From Neisseria sp. Marseille-Q5346 (GTDB lineage: Bacteria; Pseudomonadota; Gammaproteobacteria; Burkholderiales; Neisseriaceae): a DNA stretch of 64,000 nucleotides. The position numbers and the translations under genes were made by a program. Where the stretch lies: the NCBI RefSeq assembly GCF_946902045.1, contig NZ_OX336253.1:62001-126000 (forward strand), in the 5' to 3' direction. The notes beneath the pieces are model-generated. The model was given only the letters and a program-made list of their open reading frames with translations. It was not told the origin of the DNA and made no database searches. Within the stretch, counting starts at the first letter, position 1, and the number at the start of each line of letters is the position of its first letter. Shown here one piece after another: positions 36,977 to 46,702 of this stretch.

Positions 36977-38431
36977 ATGGCATACTGTTACGGGGGGTAT
37001 TACACTAGACCCCTGGTTAGTTCTTACTGCGCTCCTGCGCCTAAGGCTTCCTACTCTTCTTACTACTGCGCTCCTGCAGCAAAATCTTCTGTTTCTATCG
37101 GCAGCATCGCTAGCATTGCCAGCGTCGGCGTGTCAGTAGTTAACGCGGTAACCGGTTTGGTTTCTGCTATTGCGGCTTTCTGCCCACCGGCAAAAACGCC
37201 TAACTACAAATGTGTTCCGGTTTGCCCACCTTACAACTGCGATCCAATCAAACCGATCCCATGTCCAAAACCACAACCTAAACCTCAGCCTAAGCCTCAA
37301 CCAAAACCTGAGCCTAAACCTGAGCCACAGCCAGAACCGCAACCAGAACCAAAACCACAACCAAAACCTGAGCCTAAGCCAGAACCGAAACCTGAGCCTA
37401 AACCAGAACCAAAACCTGAGCCTAAGCCAGAGCCAAAACCTGAGCCTAAACCAGAACCGAAACCTGAGCCAGACTGCAAAGACTGTGTTGACGACCATAA
37501 CCAAAACAACTCATACGGTCACGAAGACAAAAACCCAGGTAATGTCATCCGAGCTGAAGACTGCAAAGACGGCAACGTTATCCGTGGTACCGATGCTAAA
37601 GATACCATTTATGGTACTGCTTGCGAAGACATCATCTACGGTGGCAACGGCACAGACGTAATCTACGCCGGTGCTGGTAACGACACCATTTACGGTGATG
37701 CCGACGGTGACTCTCTGTACGGTGAAGAAGGTAAAGACTACCTGCAAGGTGGTGCCGGTAACGACTACCTGAACGGTGGTTCCGGTGCTGACATCATGCG
37801 CGGTGGCGACGGTAACGACGTTTACTTCGTTGACAATGCCAACGACCAAGTTATCGAGTACGGCAATGCACATGCCGGTATCGATACTGTTCGTACCGTT
37901 ATCGACTACACCCTGACCGATCACGTTGAAAACCTGATTTTGCAAGGTATGCAAAACCTGAACGGTACCGGTAACTCTTTGAACAACAACATCGAAGGTA
38001 ACGGCGGCAACAACCATCTGTACGGTTTGGCCGGCGACGACTGTCTGGTTGGTAAAGACGGTAACGACTACCTCGACGGCGGTGTCGGCAACGACATCCT
38101 GATCGGCGGTACCGGTAACGACACTTACTTCTTCGACAAAGGTTACGGTCACGACACTATCCGTGAAGAAAGTGGTAATGACACCCTGTTGTTCGGTAAA
38201 GGCGTTGCAGCTTCCGACGTATTGCTGAGCAAATCTGGTGCTAACCTGACTGTTTCTGTCGGTACTAACGACAGCATCACCATCGACGACTGGTTCACCG
38301 GTAACGATCACAAAGTTGAAAACTTCAAGTTTGCTGACGGTAGCACTTACCAAGTAACCGGCCACGGCGACTACTACTCTCTGTCTGCTGTGAACCAAAT
38401 CCAAGATCAGACTCAGGCTCCTGCCATCTGA
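36977..38431 (+). CDS. RTX-type calcium-binding protein with Pro-rich stalk
   Basis: Protein of 484 residues in four parts. Residues 1-75 are Tyr/Cys/Ser-rich with a duplicated SSYCAPA/YYCAPAA motif and a hydrophobic [18 protein letters not shown] stretch; no classical signal peptide is seen. Residues about 96-165 are a PKPEP/PKPQP repeat stalk. Two blocks of RTX nonapeptides follow ([19 protein letters not shown] and [18 protein letters not shown]). Residues about 400-455 match the haemolysin-type calcium-binding-related domain ([20 protein letters not shown]). Such C-termini usually direct type I secretion, but no T1SS genes are nearby. A TTG at 36962 could start earlier; GGGAG favours the ATG at 36977. 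Codons look optimised for high expression. Confidence 0.8.
   Translation: MAYCYGGYYTRPLVSSYCAPAPKASYSSYYCAPAAKSSVSIGSIASIASVGVSVVNAVTGLVSAIAAFCPPAKTPNYKCVPVCPPYNCDPIKPIPCPKPQPKPQPKPQPKPEPKPEPQPEPQPEPKPQPKPEPKPEPKPEPKPEPKPEPKPEPKPEPKPEPKPEPDCKDCVDDHNQNNSYGHEDKNPGNVIRAEDCKDGNVIRGTDAKDTIYGTACEDIIYGGNGTDVIYAGAGNDTIYGDADGDSLYGEEGKDYLQGGAGNDYLNGGSGADIMRGGDGNDVYFVDNANDQVIEYGNAHAGIDTVRTVIDYTLTDHVENLILQGMQNLNGTGNSLNNNIEGNGGNNHLYGLAGDDCLVGKDGNDYLDGGVGNDILIGGTGNDTYFFDKGYGHDTIREESGNDTLLFGKGVAASDVLLSKSGANLTVSVGTNDSITIDDWFTGNDHKVENFKFADGSTYQVTGHGDYYSLSAVNQIQDQTQAPAI
37264..37470 (+). repeat. Tandem Pro-Lys-Pro-Glu coding repeat
   Basis: Units of 6-12 bases (variants of CCTAAACCTGAG) are repeated through about 207 bases of the RTX gene. 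All units are multiples of three, so copy-number slippage would change stalk length without shifting the frame. Confidence 0.9.
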
Positions 38432-38474
38432 TAGGATGATGGTTTTTAGGGTTTGTCCCTAAAATCAAAGTCTA

Positions 38475-38513
38475 AGGCCGTCTGAAACCGAGCTATAAGG
38501 TTTCAGACGGCCT
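38475..38513 (+). terminator. DUS terminator after RTX gene
   Basis: Inverted AG-DUS pair with a 14-base loop. Confidence 0.8.
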
Positions 38514-38594
38514 TTATTTTGTAAACAATCTGACGAAAGATGCCAAATTGGGCTAAAATACCAAATTCTTCTGTTTACCAAAGAGATACCCGAA

Positions 38595-39458
38595 ATGTCT
38601 GAAATCAGCTTGAAAAAAATCTACTCCGGCAAAGTCCGCGATTTGTACGAAATTGACGATAAACGTATGTTGATGGTTGCTTCCGACCGTCTGTCTGCAT
38701 TCGATGTGATTTTAGATGATCTGATTCCGGGTAAAGGAGAGATTCTGACGCAGATTTCCAATTTTTGGTTTAAAAAACTGGCTCATATCATGCCTAACCA
38801 TTTTACCGGTCAGACAGTTTACGATGTTTTGCCTGAAAATGAAGCTAAAGCTTTGGAGAAACGCGCCGTCGTGGCTAAAAAGCTCACTCCGGTGAAAGTG
38901 GAGGCTATTGTGCGCGGTTATCTGGCAGGTAGCGGTTGGAAAGATTATCAAAAGACAGGCTCTGTTTGCGGTATTCAACTGCCTGAAGGTATGCAGGAAG
39001 CGCAGCAGTTGCCTGAAGTGATTTTTACGCCATCGACCAAAGCCGCAGTTGGCGATCATGATGAAAACATCAGCTTTGAAGAATGCGAACGCATTATCGG
39101 AAAAGAATTGGCTGCGGAAGTGCGCGCTAAGGCGATTCAGCTTTACACGGAAGCGGCCGAATATGCCAAATCTCGCGGTATTATTATTTGCGACACTAAA
39201 TTTGAATTTGGTTTGGATGAGGAAGGTACGCTGACTTTGATGGACGAAGTGTTGACGCCTGACTCCAGTCGTTTTTGGCCTGCCGACCAATACAAAGTCG
39301 GCACCAATCCACCGTCTTTTGACAAACAATTTGTCCGCGACTGGCTGGAGCAAAGCGGTTGGAATAAAAAAGCGCCTGCGCCTAAAGTGCCTGCCGATGT
39401 GATTCAAAAAACAGTCGAAAAATATCAGGAAGCATTGACTTTGCTGACTCAGGGTTAA
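38595..39458 (+). CDS. purC: SAICAR synthase
   Basis: Purine biosynthesis enzyme that joins CAIR and aspartate. The 287-residue protein has [25 protein letters not shown] and [21 protein letters not shown], the standard signatures. It is the longer type similar to fungal and many beta-proteobacterial enzymes. A TAAAAT hexamer at about 38554-38559 is a plausible -10 box. Confidence 0.96.
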   Translation: MSEISLKKIYSGKVRDLYEIDDKRMLMVASDRLSAFDVILDDLIPGKGEILTQISNFWFKKLAHIMPNHFTGQTVYDVLPENEAKALEKRAVVAKKLTPVKVEAIVRGYLAGSGWKDYQKTGSVCGIQLPEGMQEAQQLPEVIFTPSTKAAVGDHDENISFEECERIIGKELAAEVRAKAIQLYTEAAEYAKSRGIIICDTKFEFGLDEEGTLTLMDEVLTPDSSRFWPADQYKVGTNPPSFDKQFVRDWLEQSGWNKKAPAPKVPADVIQKTVEKYQEALTLLTQG

Positions 39459-39470
39459 TTTTTAAGTTTG

Positions 39471-39509
39471 AAGGCCGTCTGAAAGAGATATGTTTCAGAC
39501 GGCCTTTTT
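39471..39509 (+). terminator. DUS terminator after purC
   Basis: Inverted AG-DUS pair with a T5 run. Confidence 0.85.
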
Positions 39510-39575
39510 ATTGTATAAATACTGGATTTTAAGGATAGTTGCCTTTATAATCGAGAGTTGTTTTCAGCGACTGAA

Positions 39576-39587
39576 AGGCCGTCTGAA
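39576..39587 (+). repeat. Single DUS upstream of pnp
   Basis: One AGGCCGTCTGAA copy in the leader. A TATAAT hexamer at 39546-39551 lies just upstream and could be the pnp -10 box, placing this DUS in the 5' UTR. Confidence 0.8.
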
Positions 39588-39694
39588 AGCTTATTTATAA
39601 CCTGCCGCACGGTCTGAAACCCTAACTATGCACATTCGGATTTTAGTGTGCATTATTAGTGTTTTAGCAGTGCGGTATTTTGAAAGGAACAATG

Positions 39695-41815
39695 ATGTTC
39701 AATAAACACGTTAAGACCTTCCAATACGGTAATCAAACCGTTACTTTGGAAACCGGCGAAATCGCTCGCCAAGCCGCTGCAGCCGTTAAAGTATCTATGG
39801 GCGACACTGTTGTTTTGGTTGCCGTTACTACCAACAAAGAAGTGAAAGAAGGCCAAGACTTCTTCCCTCTGACTGTCGATTACCTCGAGCGTACTTACGC
39901 AGCAGGTAAAATCCCCGGCGGTTTCTTCAAACGCGAAGGCAAACAAAGCGAAAAAGAAATCCTGACCAGCCGTTTGATCGACCGTCCGATTCGTCCTTTG
40001 TTCCCTGAAGGTTTCTATCATGACATCCAAATCGTAGCGATGGTGGTGTCTGTTGACCCTGAAATTGATTCTGACATTCCTGCCATGCTCGGCGCGTCTG
40101 CCGCGCTGGTGTTGAGCGGTGTACCGTTTGCCGGTCCGATTGGCGCGGCACGCGTGGGTTATGTAAACGGCGTGTACGTTTTGAACCCGACTAAAGCCGA
40201 ATTGGCTAAATCACAATTGGACTTGGTTGTTGCCGGTACTTCTAAAGCCGTGTTGATGGTGGAATCCGAAGCCGACATCTTGTCTGAAGAAGTGATGCTG
40301 GGTGCGGTTGTTTACGGTCACGATCAAATGCAAGTGGCCATTAATGCCATCAATGAGTTTGCCGACGAAGTTAATCCGGAAGTTTGGGATTGGAAAGCAC
40401 CTGAAACCAATGAAGAATTGGTTGCCAAAGTACGCGAAATTGCCGGCGAAACCATTAAAGAAGCGTTTAAAATCCGTCAAAAACAAGCGCGTTCTGCCAA
40501 ATTGGACGAAGCTTGGAATGCCGTGAAAGAAGCGTTGATTACCGAAGAAACCGACACTTTGGCAGCCAACGAAATCAAAGGCATTTTCAAACACTTGGAA
40601 GCCGATGTTGTCCGCAGCCAAATTTTGGACGGCCAACCACGTATCGACGGTCGCGACACCCGCACTGTTCGTCCGCTGAACATTCAGACCGGCGTATTGC
40701 CGCGTACGCACGGTTCTGCATTGTTTACCCGTGGTGAAACCCAAGCTTTGGCGGTTGCAACTTTGGGTACTTCACGCGACGAACAAATCATTGATGCGCT
40801 GTCCGGCGAATATACTGATCGCTTCATGCTGCACTACAACTTCCCTCCATACTCTACCGGCGAAGTGGGTCGCGTAGGCGCGCCAAAGCGTCGTGAAATC
40901 GGTCACGGCCGCTTGGCTAAACGTGCGTTGTTGGCCGTATTGCCAGAACCTGAAGATTTCAGCTACACCATGCGCGTGGTTTCTGAAATTACCGAATCCA
41001 ACGGCTCTTCCTCTATGGCTTCCGTCTGCGGCGGCTGCTTGAGCCTGTTGTCTGCCGGTGTGCCTTTGAAAGCACACGTTGCCGGTATCGCCATGGGTCT
41101 GATTTTGGACAACAACAAATTTGCCGTCCTGACCGACATCTTGGGCGACGAAGACCACTTGGGCGATATGGACTTTAAAGTAGCTGGTACAACCGAAGGT
41201 GTGACCGCGCTGCAAATGGACATCAAAATCCAAGGTATTACCAAAGAAATCATGCAAATTGCTTTGGCTCAAGCCAAAGAAGCACGTTTGCACATCTTGG
41301 ATCAGATGAAAGCCGCCGTTGCAGGCCCACAAGAGCTGTCTGCACACGCGCCACGCTTGTTCACCATGAAAATCAACCAAGACAAAATCCGTGATGTGAT
41401 TGGTAAAGGCGGCGAAACCATTCGTTCGATTACTGCTGAAACCGGTACTGAAATCAACATCGCTGAAGATGGTACCATCACTATCGCTGCGACTACTCAA
41501 GAAGCAGGCGATGCAGCGAAAAAACGTATCGAAGAAATCACTGCCGAAGTGGAAGTGGGCAAAGTGTACGAAGGTACTGTGGTTAAAATCCTCGACAACA
41601 ACGTTGGCGCGATTGTCAGCGTGATGCCGGGCAAAGACGGTTTGGTACACATCAGCCAAATCGCCCACGAGCGCGTACGCAATGTCAGCGACTATCTGCA
41701 AGTAGGTCAGGTTGTGAATGTGAAAGCATTGGAAGTAGACGATCGTGGTCGCGTACGCCTGTCTATCAAAGCTTTGCTGGAAGCTCCTGCTCGCGAAGAG
41801 AAAGCAGCCGAATAA
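39695..41815 (+). CDS. pnp: Polyribonucleotide nucleotidyltransferase
   Basis: Phosphorolytic 3'-5' exoribonuclease of 706 residues and degradosome component. It has two RNase PH domains ([37 protein letters not shown]), a KH domain near residues 550-610 ([17 protein letters not shown]) and an S1 domain at the C-terminus ([16 protein letters not shown]). The frame is open from a TTG at 39680; the second of two adjacent ATGs, at 39695, has the best spacing to AAAGGA. Confidence 0.96.
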   Translation: MFNKHVKTFQYGNQTVTLETGEIARQAAAAVKVSMGDTVVLVAVTTNKEVKEGQDFFPLTVDYLERTYAAGKIPGGFFKREGKQSEKEILTSRLIDRPIRPLFPEGFYHDIQIVAMVVSVDPEIDSDIPAMLGASAALVLSGVPFAGPIGAARVGYVNGVYVLNPTKAELAKSQLDLVVAGTSKAVLMVESEADILSEEVMLGAVVYGHDQMQVAINAINEFADEVNPEVWDWKAPETNEELVAKVREIAGETIKEAFKIRQKQARSAKLDEAWNAVKEALITEETDTLAANEIKGIFKHLEADVVRSQILDGQPRIDGRDTRTVRPLNIQTGVLPRTHGSALFTRGETQALAVATLGTSRDEQIIDALSGEYTDRFMLHYNFPPYSTGEVGRVGAPKRREIGHGRLAKRALLAVLPEPEDFSYTMRVVSEITESNGSSSMASVCGGCLSLLSAGVPLKAHVAGIAMGLILDNNKFAVLTDILGDEDHLGDMDFKVAGTTEGVTALQMDIKIQGITKEIMQIALAQAKEARLHILDQMKAAVAGPQELSAHAPRLFTMKINQDKIRDVIGKGGETIRSITAETGTEINIAEDGTITIAATTQEAGDAAKKRIEEITAEVEVGKVYEGTVVKILDNNVGAIVSVMPGKDGLVHISQIAHERVRNVSDYLQVGQVVNVKALEVDDRGRVRLSIKALLEAPAREEKAAE

Positions 41816-41839
41816 TCTGATTATTCAAACTTGAAACAA

Positions 41840-41871
41840 AAGGCCGTCTGAAAATTTCAGACGGCCTTTTG
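41840..41871 (+). terminator. DUS terminator after pnp
   Basis: Tight inverted AG-DUS pair with a T4 run. Confidence 0.88.
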
Positions 41872-41978
41872 TTTATTTGAATGATGAATTTAAAAATGAG
41901 TTTGCCTTTACTTTGATAAAAGGGATTACTACAATGTTTGTAATTTAATAAATATATTCATTTCTCAAGGAGTATGCA

Positions 41979-43670
41979 ATGAATGCTACACAATTAATCA
42001 GCCGGCTGACGCAAACCGTCGGTGAAAAATACATCATCACAGACCCGGCAAAAACCGAACAATACCGTCAAGGCTACCGTTTTGGCGAAGGCAAGGCGCT
42101 GGCAGTTGTCCGTCCGGGTACGGTTTTGGAAATGTGGCAAATCTTGCAGGCGTGTGTTGAGGCTGATGTTATCGTGATTACGCAGGCCGCCAATACCGGC
42201 CTGACCGGCGGCTCGACTCCTGACGGCAATGATTACGACCGCGATATCGTGATTGTAAATACCATGCGTCTGAACATCATTCAGCCAATTAATAATAACG
42301 AACAAGTTGTCTGCCTGCCCGGTTCTACCCTGAATCAATTGGAACTGCTGCTGAAACCTTTAGGCCGTGAGCCGCACTCAGTGATCGGTTCGTCCTGTAT
42401 CGGCGCATCTGTATTGGGTGGCGTATGTAATAACTCGGGTGGCGCACTGGTGCAGCGTGGCCCGGCTTATACGGAAATGGCGCTGTTTGCACAAATCAAC
42501 GAAGAAGGCAAGCTGGAGCTGGTCAACCATTTGGGTATTGATTTGGGTGAAACCCCTGAAGAAATTTTGACCAACTTGCAAGGTTTCCATTATCAGCGAA
42601 AAGACATTACGCAAGATGCCGGCAAAGGGCATGACCATGCGTACTGCGATCATGTTCGCCAAGTGAATGAACCGACTGCCGCACGTTTTAATGCCGACCC
42701 TGCGCGTCACTATGAAGCATCAGGCTGCGCGGGCAAGCTGATGGTGTTTGCCGTGCGTCTGGATACTTTCCCGCAAGAAAAACAGACTGCCGTGTTCTAT
42801 ATCGGCACCAATGATATTAATGAGCTGACCGATATTCGTCGTGCTGCTTTGAGTGAGTTTAAAAACCTGCCTATTTCCGGTGAGTATATCCATCGTCATG
42901 CTTTTGATATTGCTGCCGTTTATGGTAAAGATACGTTTTATATCATTAAGACGTTCGGTACCCACCAACTTCCGAAACTGTTTGATCTGAAAGCCCGTGT
43001 GGATAGATTCAGCAAAAAGATAAGTTTCTTACCAAAACACTTCTCTGATAAATTCATGCAACTGATCAGTAAAATTTTGCCTGATCACTTGCCGAAATCT
43101 ATGCGCAACTATCGGGATAAATATGAACATCACCTAATTTTAAAAATGGGTGGCGAGGGCGTAGAAGAAGCGCGTGCTTTCTTGAAGGAATATTTTGCAA
43201 CCCATGGCGGCGCATTCTTCGAATGTAATGCCGAAGAAACGCAGGCGGCCATGCTGCATCGCTTTGCTGTGGCTTCTGCCGCGATCCGTTATCGTTCTGT
43301 ACATGATGATGAAGTAGAGGATTTGGTTGCACTCGATATCGCCTTGCGCCGTGATGATCGTGATTGGTTTGAAACACTGCCGCCTGAAATCGACAATAAA
43401 ATCATCCATAAATTGTATTACGGACATTTTATGTGTCATGTGTTCCATCAGGACTACATCATTAAAAAAGGCAACGACTGTATGGCTTTGGAACATGAAA
43501 TGCTCCATCTGCTTGACCAACGCGGTGCGCAATATCCTGCCGAGCATAATGTCGGTCATCTGTATGAAGCCAAGCCCGAGCTGAAACAGTTCTATAAAAA
43601 ACTTGACCCGACCAACAGCTTCAACCCCGGTATCGGTAAAACCAGTAAGAAGAAAAACTGGGCTGAATAA
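41979..43670 (+). CDS. dld: Quinone-dependent D-lactate dehydrogenase
   Basis: Peripheral membrane FAD enzyme of 563 residues that oxidises D-lactate and feeds electrons to quinone. The FAD-binding region has QAANTGLTGGSTPDG and IGASVLGGVCNNSGGALV; the C-terminal half has the Dld-specific membrane-binding and cap region (MGGEGVEEARAFLKEYF; HVFHQDYIIKKG). AAGGAG precedes the start. Lactate is a major carbon source for Neisseria. Confidence 0.95.
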   Translation: MNATQLISRLTQTVGEKYIITDPAKTEQYRQGYRFGEGKALAVVRPGTVLEMWQILQACVEADVIVITQAANTGLTGGSTPDGNDYDRDIVIVNTMRLNIIQPINNNEQVVCLPGSTLNQLELLLKPLGREPHSVIGSSCIGASVLGGVCNNSGGALVQRGPAYTEMALFAQINEEGKLELVNHLGIDLGETPEEILTNLQGFHYQRKDITQDAGKGHDHAYCDHVRQVNEPTAARFNADPARHYEASGCAGKLMVFAVRLDTFPQEKQTAVFYIGTNDINELTDIRRAALSEFKNLPISGEYIHRHAFDIAAVYGKDTFYIIKTFGTHQLPKLFDLKARVDRFSKKISFLPKHFSDKFMQLISKILPDHLPKSMRNYRDKYEHHLILKMGGEGVEEARAFLKEYFATHGGAFFECNAEETQAAMLHRFAVASAAIRYRSVHDDEVEDLVALDIALRRDDRDWFETLPPEIDNKIIHKLYYGHFMCHVFHQDYIIKKGNDCMALEHEMLHLLDQRGAQYPAEHNVGHLYEAKPELKQFYKKLDPTNSFNPGIGKTSKKKNWAE

Positions 43671-43684
43671 AGCATAGTTAAACA

Positions 43685-43717
43685 AAAGCCGTCTGAATTT
43701 TTCAGACGGCCTTTTTA
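43685..43717. terminator. DUS terminator between dld and NSS transporter
   Basis: Inverted DUS pair whose left arm has AAGCCGTCTGAA (variant flank). It separates converging genes; the T run favours the plus strand. Confidence 0.8.
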
Positions 43718-43729
43718 TATGCTTGCTTA

Positions 43730-45094
43730 TCAGAACAGGTTGCTGATGAAAATCAGCAGGATGACCAACGGCACGAGGTATTTCACATAGGCAAACCAGA
43801 TATTGACTGTGGTATGGTTGCCTTTGTAGAGTAATTCGTCCTTCGCTTCATCTTTCATCACGAAGCCGACAAACAAGGCAGAGCCAAGCGCGGTCAGCAT
43901 AAACAGGATGTTGCCGCTGATATAGTCAAAGGCATCGAAAATGTTTTTACCAAATACGGAAATATCTTTCCAAGGGCCGTAGCTCAAGATGGACGGGATA
44001 TTGCCGAAGATAAAAATACCTGCTAGTACGATGGTAATCGCGGCTGCGCGGCGGATTTTGGTTTTCTCCTGAATGGTCGTAATCAACACTTCATAAATGG
44101 TCAGAGAAGTAGTCAGCGCGGCAATCAGAAGCAGTGAGAAGAAAATCACTGCAAACACTGGGCCTGCCCACATATTGGAAAACACGATCGGCAGGCTTTG
44201 GAACACCAGCGTCGGGCCGGAGTTAGGGGCAACGCCAAAGCTGAAGAGGGATGGGAAAATCATAAAGCCGGCCAATACGGCAATCAAAGTATTGGTAATC
44301 GCGGTAATCACGGCCGTCTGAACCAAATTTTCGTTTTTATCTAGATAGCTGGACAAGGTAATCATCACGCCGAAACCCAAGCTTAAGGCGAAGAATACTT
44401 GACCTAAAACGAAGACGAACAGTTCAGCCGTAATTTTGCTGAAATCAGGCTTCAGATAGAAAGTAATCCCTTCCATTGCGCCCGGCAGGGTAACGTTGCG
44501 CACGACCATGGCAATCAGGAACAAAAACAGCAAAGGCATCAGGTATTTTGCCGCTTTTTCAATGCCGCCGATGACGCCTTTGACCAAAATCCATTGGTTT
44601 ACGACCACAAACAAGAAAGTGTAGAACGCAATTTCCCAGGGGCTGTTTTCAATGTGTTCGGTAAAGAAGCTTTTGGTAACTTCACCGGAAACCGGGCTGG
44701 AAATGTCCAAATTACCGCCAATGATATTGATGATGTAGCTGATAACCCAGCCGCCGAGCACCATGTAATAGGCCATGATGCCGAATGCGCCGAGCAGGCC
44801 CATCCAGCCGACCAATTTCCAAACTTTGGCAACGGGTTTGCCATTCATTGTGCCGCCAAACGCATCCAGCGCGTTCACGCCTTTACGGCGGCCGATGACG
44901 TTTTCCACCAAAATCATCGGAATACCGATGACCAGCATGGCGATACAGAACAGAAACACATATGCACCGCCGCCGTTTTCACCGACCAAATACGGGAAAC
45001 GCCAAGTTGCACCAAAGCCGACAGTCGCGCCGGCAACGGTAAGGATGTAAGTCAAACGGTTGGACCAGGTTTGACGGGGTTGATTGGAAGACAT
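43730..45094 (-). CDS. Neurotransmitter:sodium symporter (NSS) family transporter
   Basis: Inner-membrane sodium-coupled amino acid transporter of 454 residues with about 12 helices. The N-terminal SNRLTYILTVAGATVGFGATWRFPYLVGENGGGAYV region carries the unwound helix-1 signature of LeuT-like carriers (here GFGATWRFPY in place of the usual G-x-GN-x-WRFPY). The substrate is unknown; amino acids are usual for bacterial members. Confidence 0.88.
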   Translation of the reverse strand: MSSNQPRQTWSNRLTYILTVAGATVGFGATWRFPYLVGENGGGAYVFLFCIAMLVIGIPMILVENVIGRRKGVNALDAFGGTMNGKPVAKVWKLVGWMGLLGAFGIMAYYMVLGGWVISYIINIIGGNLDISSPVSGEVTKSFFTEHIENSPWEIAFYTFLFVVVNQWILVKGVIGGIEKAAKYLMPLLFLFLIAMVVRNVTLPGAMEGITFYLKPDFSKITAELFVFVLGQVFFALSLGFGVMITLSSYLDKNENLVQTAVITAITNTLIAVLAGFMIFPSLFSFGVAPNSGPTLVFQSLPIVFSNMWAGPVFAVIFFSLLLIAALTTSLTIYEVLITTIQEKTKIRRAAAITIVLAGIFIFGNIPSILSYGPWKDISVFGKNIFDAFDYISGNILFMLTALGSALFVGFVMKDEAKDELLYKGNHTTVNIWFAYVKYLVPLVILLIFISNLF

Positions 45095-45633
45095 AAATAC
45101 TCAGATGCATAAAAATAAAGACAACATTTTACCGTAAAGATTTAACGAATCTTGACTAAAGTCTGAAAAGAAAATTAGTTAAAAAAACCATGTAATGAAG
45201 AATTTTTAGTGGGTTTCTCTGGTTTGCTTGGTATTGAAACCTGCAAACAGAGAATTTGTCTGAAGCGATACGAATGATTGAAAGAGCCCTAACGATAAAG
45301 GCCGTCTGAAAGGTGGGATATGGGAAAGGGTTGTTGTGAGGAGATTGGATAGCACTAAGGTGTGCTTTCAAATATGTCGGCAACAAAGATGGTATTTCTC
45401 TGAGGTTGTCTAATAACATCCTGTAACCTTAGCTTGGATAGTCGCCGATGGTTTTTCTTTCTATAAAACGATTTGTCTGAAATTGGAACGGTACAGATTG
45501 ATGCGGAAGAGACGAGAAAGAGAAAAGGAGGAATGGCAAGGTAATGAGTGGGAGATGAGGTTGAGTAATGATGGCTTCTTTAGATGAGAAAGGCCGTCTG
45601 AAAGTACATTCGTTTGGTTACCAAATTTTAGAT

Positions 45634-45671
45634 AAAAAAAACCATCTATACTAAGGGGAAAGTATAGATGG
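45634..45671 (-). terminator. Intrinsic terminator of the sRNA candidate
   Basis: CCATCTATAC and its complement flank a ten-base loop; on the minus strand the hairpin runs into eight T residues. It is strong and not DUS-derived, and no protein gene ends near it. Confidence 0.88.
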
Positions 45672-45739
45672 CCAAACACATTACGGGGAAAACGTCTTAC
45701 TCACTTACTCACTTCTTTCGAAGCAAGTGTTACTCAGAC
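45634..45739 (-). ncRNA. Putative trans-acting small RNA
   Basis: A TATAAT -10 box preceded by TG (extended -10) at 45746-45751 on the minus strand is followed about 105 bases later by an intrinsic terminator. There is no open frame between. The predicted RNA has a small hairpin CTTC-GAAA-GAAG with a GNRA loop, a single-stranded stretch with TTTTCCCC, and a terminator hairpin whose loop has TTTCCCC. Two accessible C-rich stretches able to pair with purine-rich ribosome sites are a hallmark of post-transcriptional regulators, including the sibling sRNAs of pathogenic Neisseria. I cannot assign it to a named sRNA. Confidence 0.6.
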
Positions 45740-45745
45740 AGGCGA

Positions 45746-45751
45746 ATTATA
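45746..45751 (-). promoter_or_regulatory. Extended -10 promoter of the sRNA candidate
   Basis: TG then TATAAT on the minus strand, with no good -35 at 17 bases. Extended -10 promoters can work without one. Transcription would begin near 45739. Confidence 0.6.
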
Positions 45752-45875
45752 CAATAGTTCAGTCTTTACAGTGTTAAATTCTGTTAAATAAAAATAATAA
45801 GGTTTAGATGTTTGATTTTAAATATATAAAAAATCTATATTGTTTAAAAATTTATCGAAAAAATTTGGAATTTTT

Positions 45876-46559
45876 TTAGATTTGGATAAATTTCCATTCT
45901 CCTGCGGCCAAATCATCGACATTCCAGTCGCCGAATTTCTCACGATGGAGCTGCTCGACACGGTTGCCTGCGGCTGCAATCATGCGTTTGACCTGATGGT
46001 ATTTACCCTCGGTAATGGTCATTATCAATGTGGTTGGGTCGGCCAATACTGCTTCGGCCGCGGCGACGGTTTCATTATCGTCATGTAGGAGGACGCCGTT
46101 TTTCAGCGTAGTGCAAAGGGTATCGTCGGCAGGATGTTTCAAAGTGACGCGGTAGAGCTTCGGAACTTTGTGTTTGGGCGAGGTAACGCGGTGGTTAAAC
46201 TGCCCGTCGTTGGTAATCAGAATAATACCGGTTGTGTCTGCATCCAAGCGGCCGACTGCCTGCATATCGATATTGCGCATGTGGTCGGGAAAAAGGCTGA
46301 AGATGCTTGGGTATTGCTGAGGTTTGTGCGAAGTTTCGTAATCTGCAGGCTTATGAAGCAGAATGTAGAAATAGGGCATGGGTACGGCGGCAATTTCTTC
46401 GCCGTCAACAGACAGGGCGTGCACTTGAGACGGGTCGATATCGTCTTTGGCACGATTATGGATTTCGCCGTTGATGGCAATGCAGTCATTGTCTATCAGC
46501 CATTGGCATTGCTTGCGGCTGCCGAGGCCTTGTGATTGGATGTATTTGAGCAGTTGCAT
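45876..46559 (-). CDS. rsuA: 16S rRNA pseudouridine(516) synthase
   Basis: Modifies U516 of 16S rRNA. The 227-residue protein has an N-terminal S4-like RNA-binding domain (QLLKYIQSQGLGSRKQCQWLI) and a catalytic domain with AVGRLDADTTGIILITNDG, where the Asp of GRLD is catalytic. It resembles RsuA more than RluE/RluF by length, but these are close relatives. Confidence 0.87.
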   Translation of the reverse strand: MQLLKYIQSQGLGSRKQCQWLIDNDCIAINGEIHNRAKDDIDPSQVHALSVDGEEIAAVPMPYFYILLHKPADYETSHKPQQYPSIFSLFPDHMRNIDMQAVGRLDADTTGIILITNDGQFNHRVTSPKHKVPKLYRVTLKHPADDTLCTTLKNGVLLHDDNETVAAAEAVLADPTTLIMTITEGKYHQVKRMIAAAGNRVEQLHREKFGDWNVDDLAAGEWKFIQI

Positions 46560-46578
46560 GGTTAAAAAGTAGGAAATG

Positions 46579-46627
46579 TTCAGACGGCCTTTATTGTACT
46601 GGAAAACCGGTGTTTAGGCCGTCTGAA
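46579..46627. repeat. Wide DUS inverted pair upstream of rsuA
   Basis: TTCAGACGGCCT (46579-46590) and AGGCCGTCTGAA (46616-46627) with a 25-base loop between the HugZ-like gene and rsuA. The loop is long for a terminator. Confidence 0.85.
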
Positions 46628-46637
46628 AAGTAGGGGC

Positions 46638-46671
46638 AAAAAAAATCGCCCCTTTAAAATTTTAAGGGGCG
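46638..46671 (-). terminator. Intrinsic terminator after HugZ-like gene
   Basis: A near-perfect hairpin built from CGCCCCTT and AAGGGGCG with an AT-rich centre, running into eight T residues on the minus strand. Confidence 0.92.
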
Positions 46672-46702
46672 CAAAAGGAACACAAACCACTACCAAAAAC
46701 TG

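Larger units (their letters stand above)
45095..45875. other. Long intergenic region with sRNA candidate
   Basis: About 780 bases between the NSS transporter and rsuA. It holds two single DUS copies (45299-45310 and 45591-45602) and a probable small RNA gene on the minus strand (45634-45739). Two minus-strand frames of 87 and 72 codons (45156-45419 and 45461-45679) run through the DUS copies, lack ribosome sites and look non-coding. Confidence 0.6.

Noticed and set aside
37133-37504. Long minus-strand frames opposite the Pro-rich repeat of the RTX gene
   Set aside because: They are the low-complexity complement of the repeat (Trp/Phe/Arg/Leu or Gly/Ser strings) and have no start signals.
45156-45419. 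87-codon minus-strand frame near the NSS transporter
   Set aside because: Runs through a DUS copy, no ribosome site, no recognisable motif.
45095-45630. Second tandem copy of the sRNA candidate
   Set aside because: Looked for a repeat of the promoter-terminator unit, as in the sibling sRNA pair of pathogens, and found none.
45461-45679. 72-codon minus-strand frame
   Set aside because: Starts inside the terminator hairpin of the sRNA candidate and passes through a DUS; judged non-coding.
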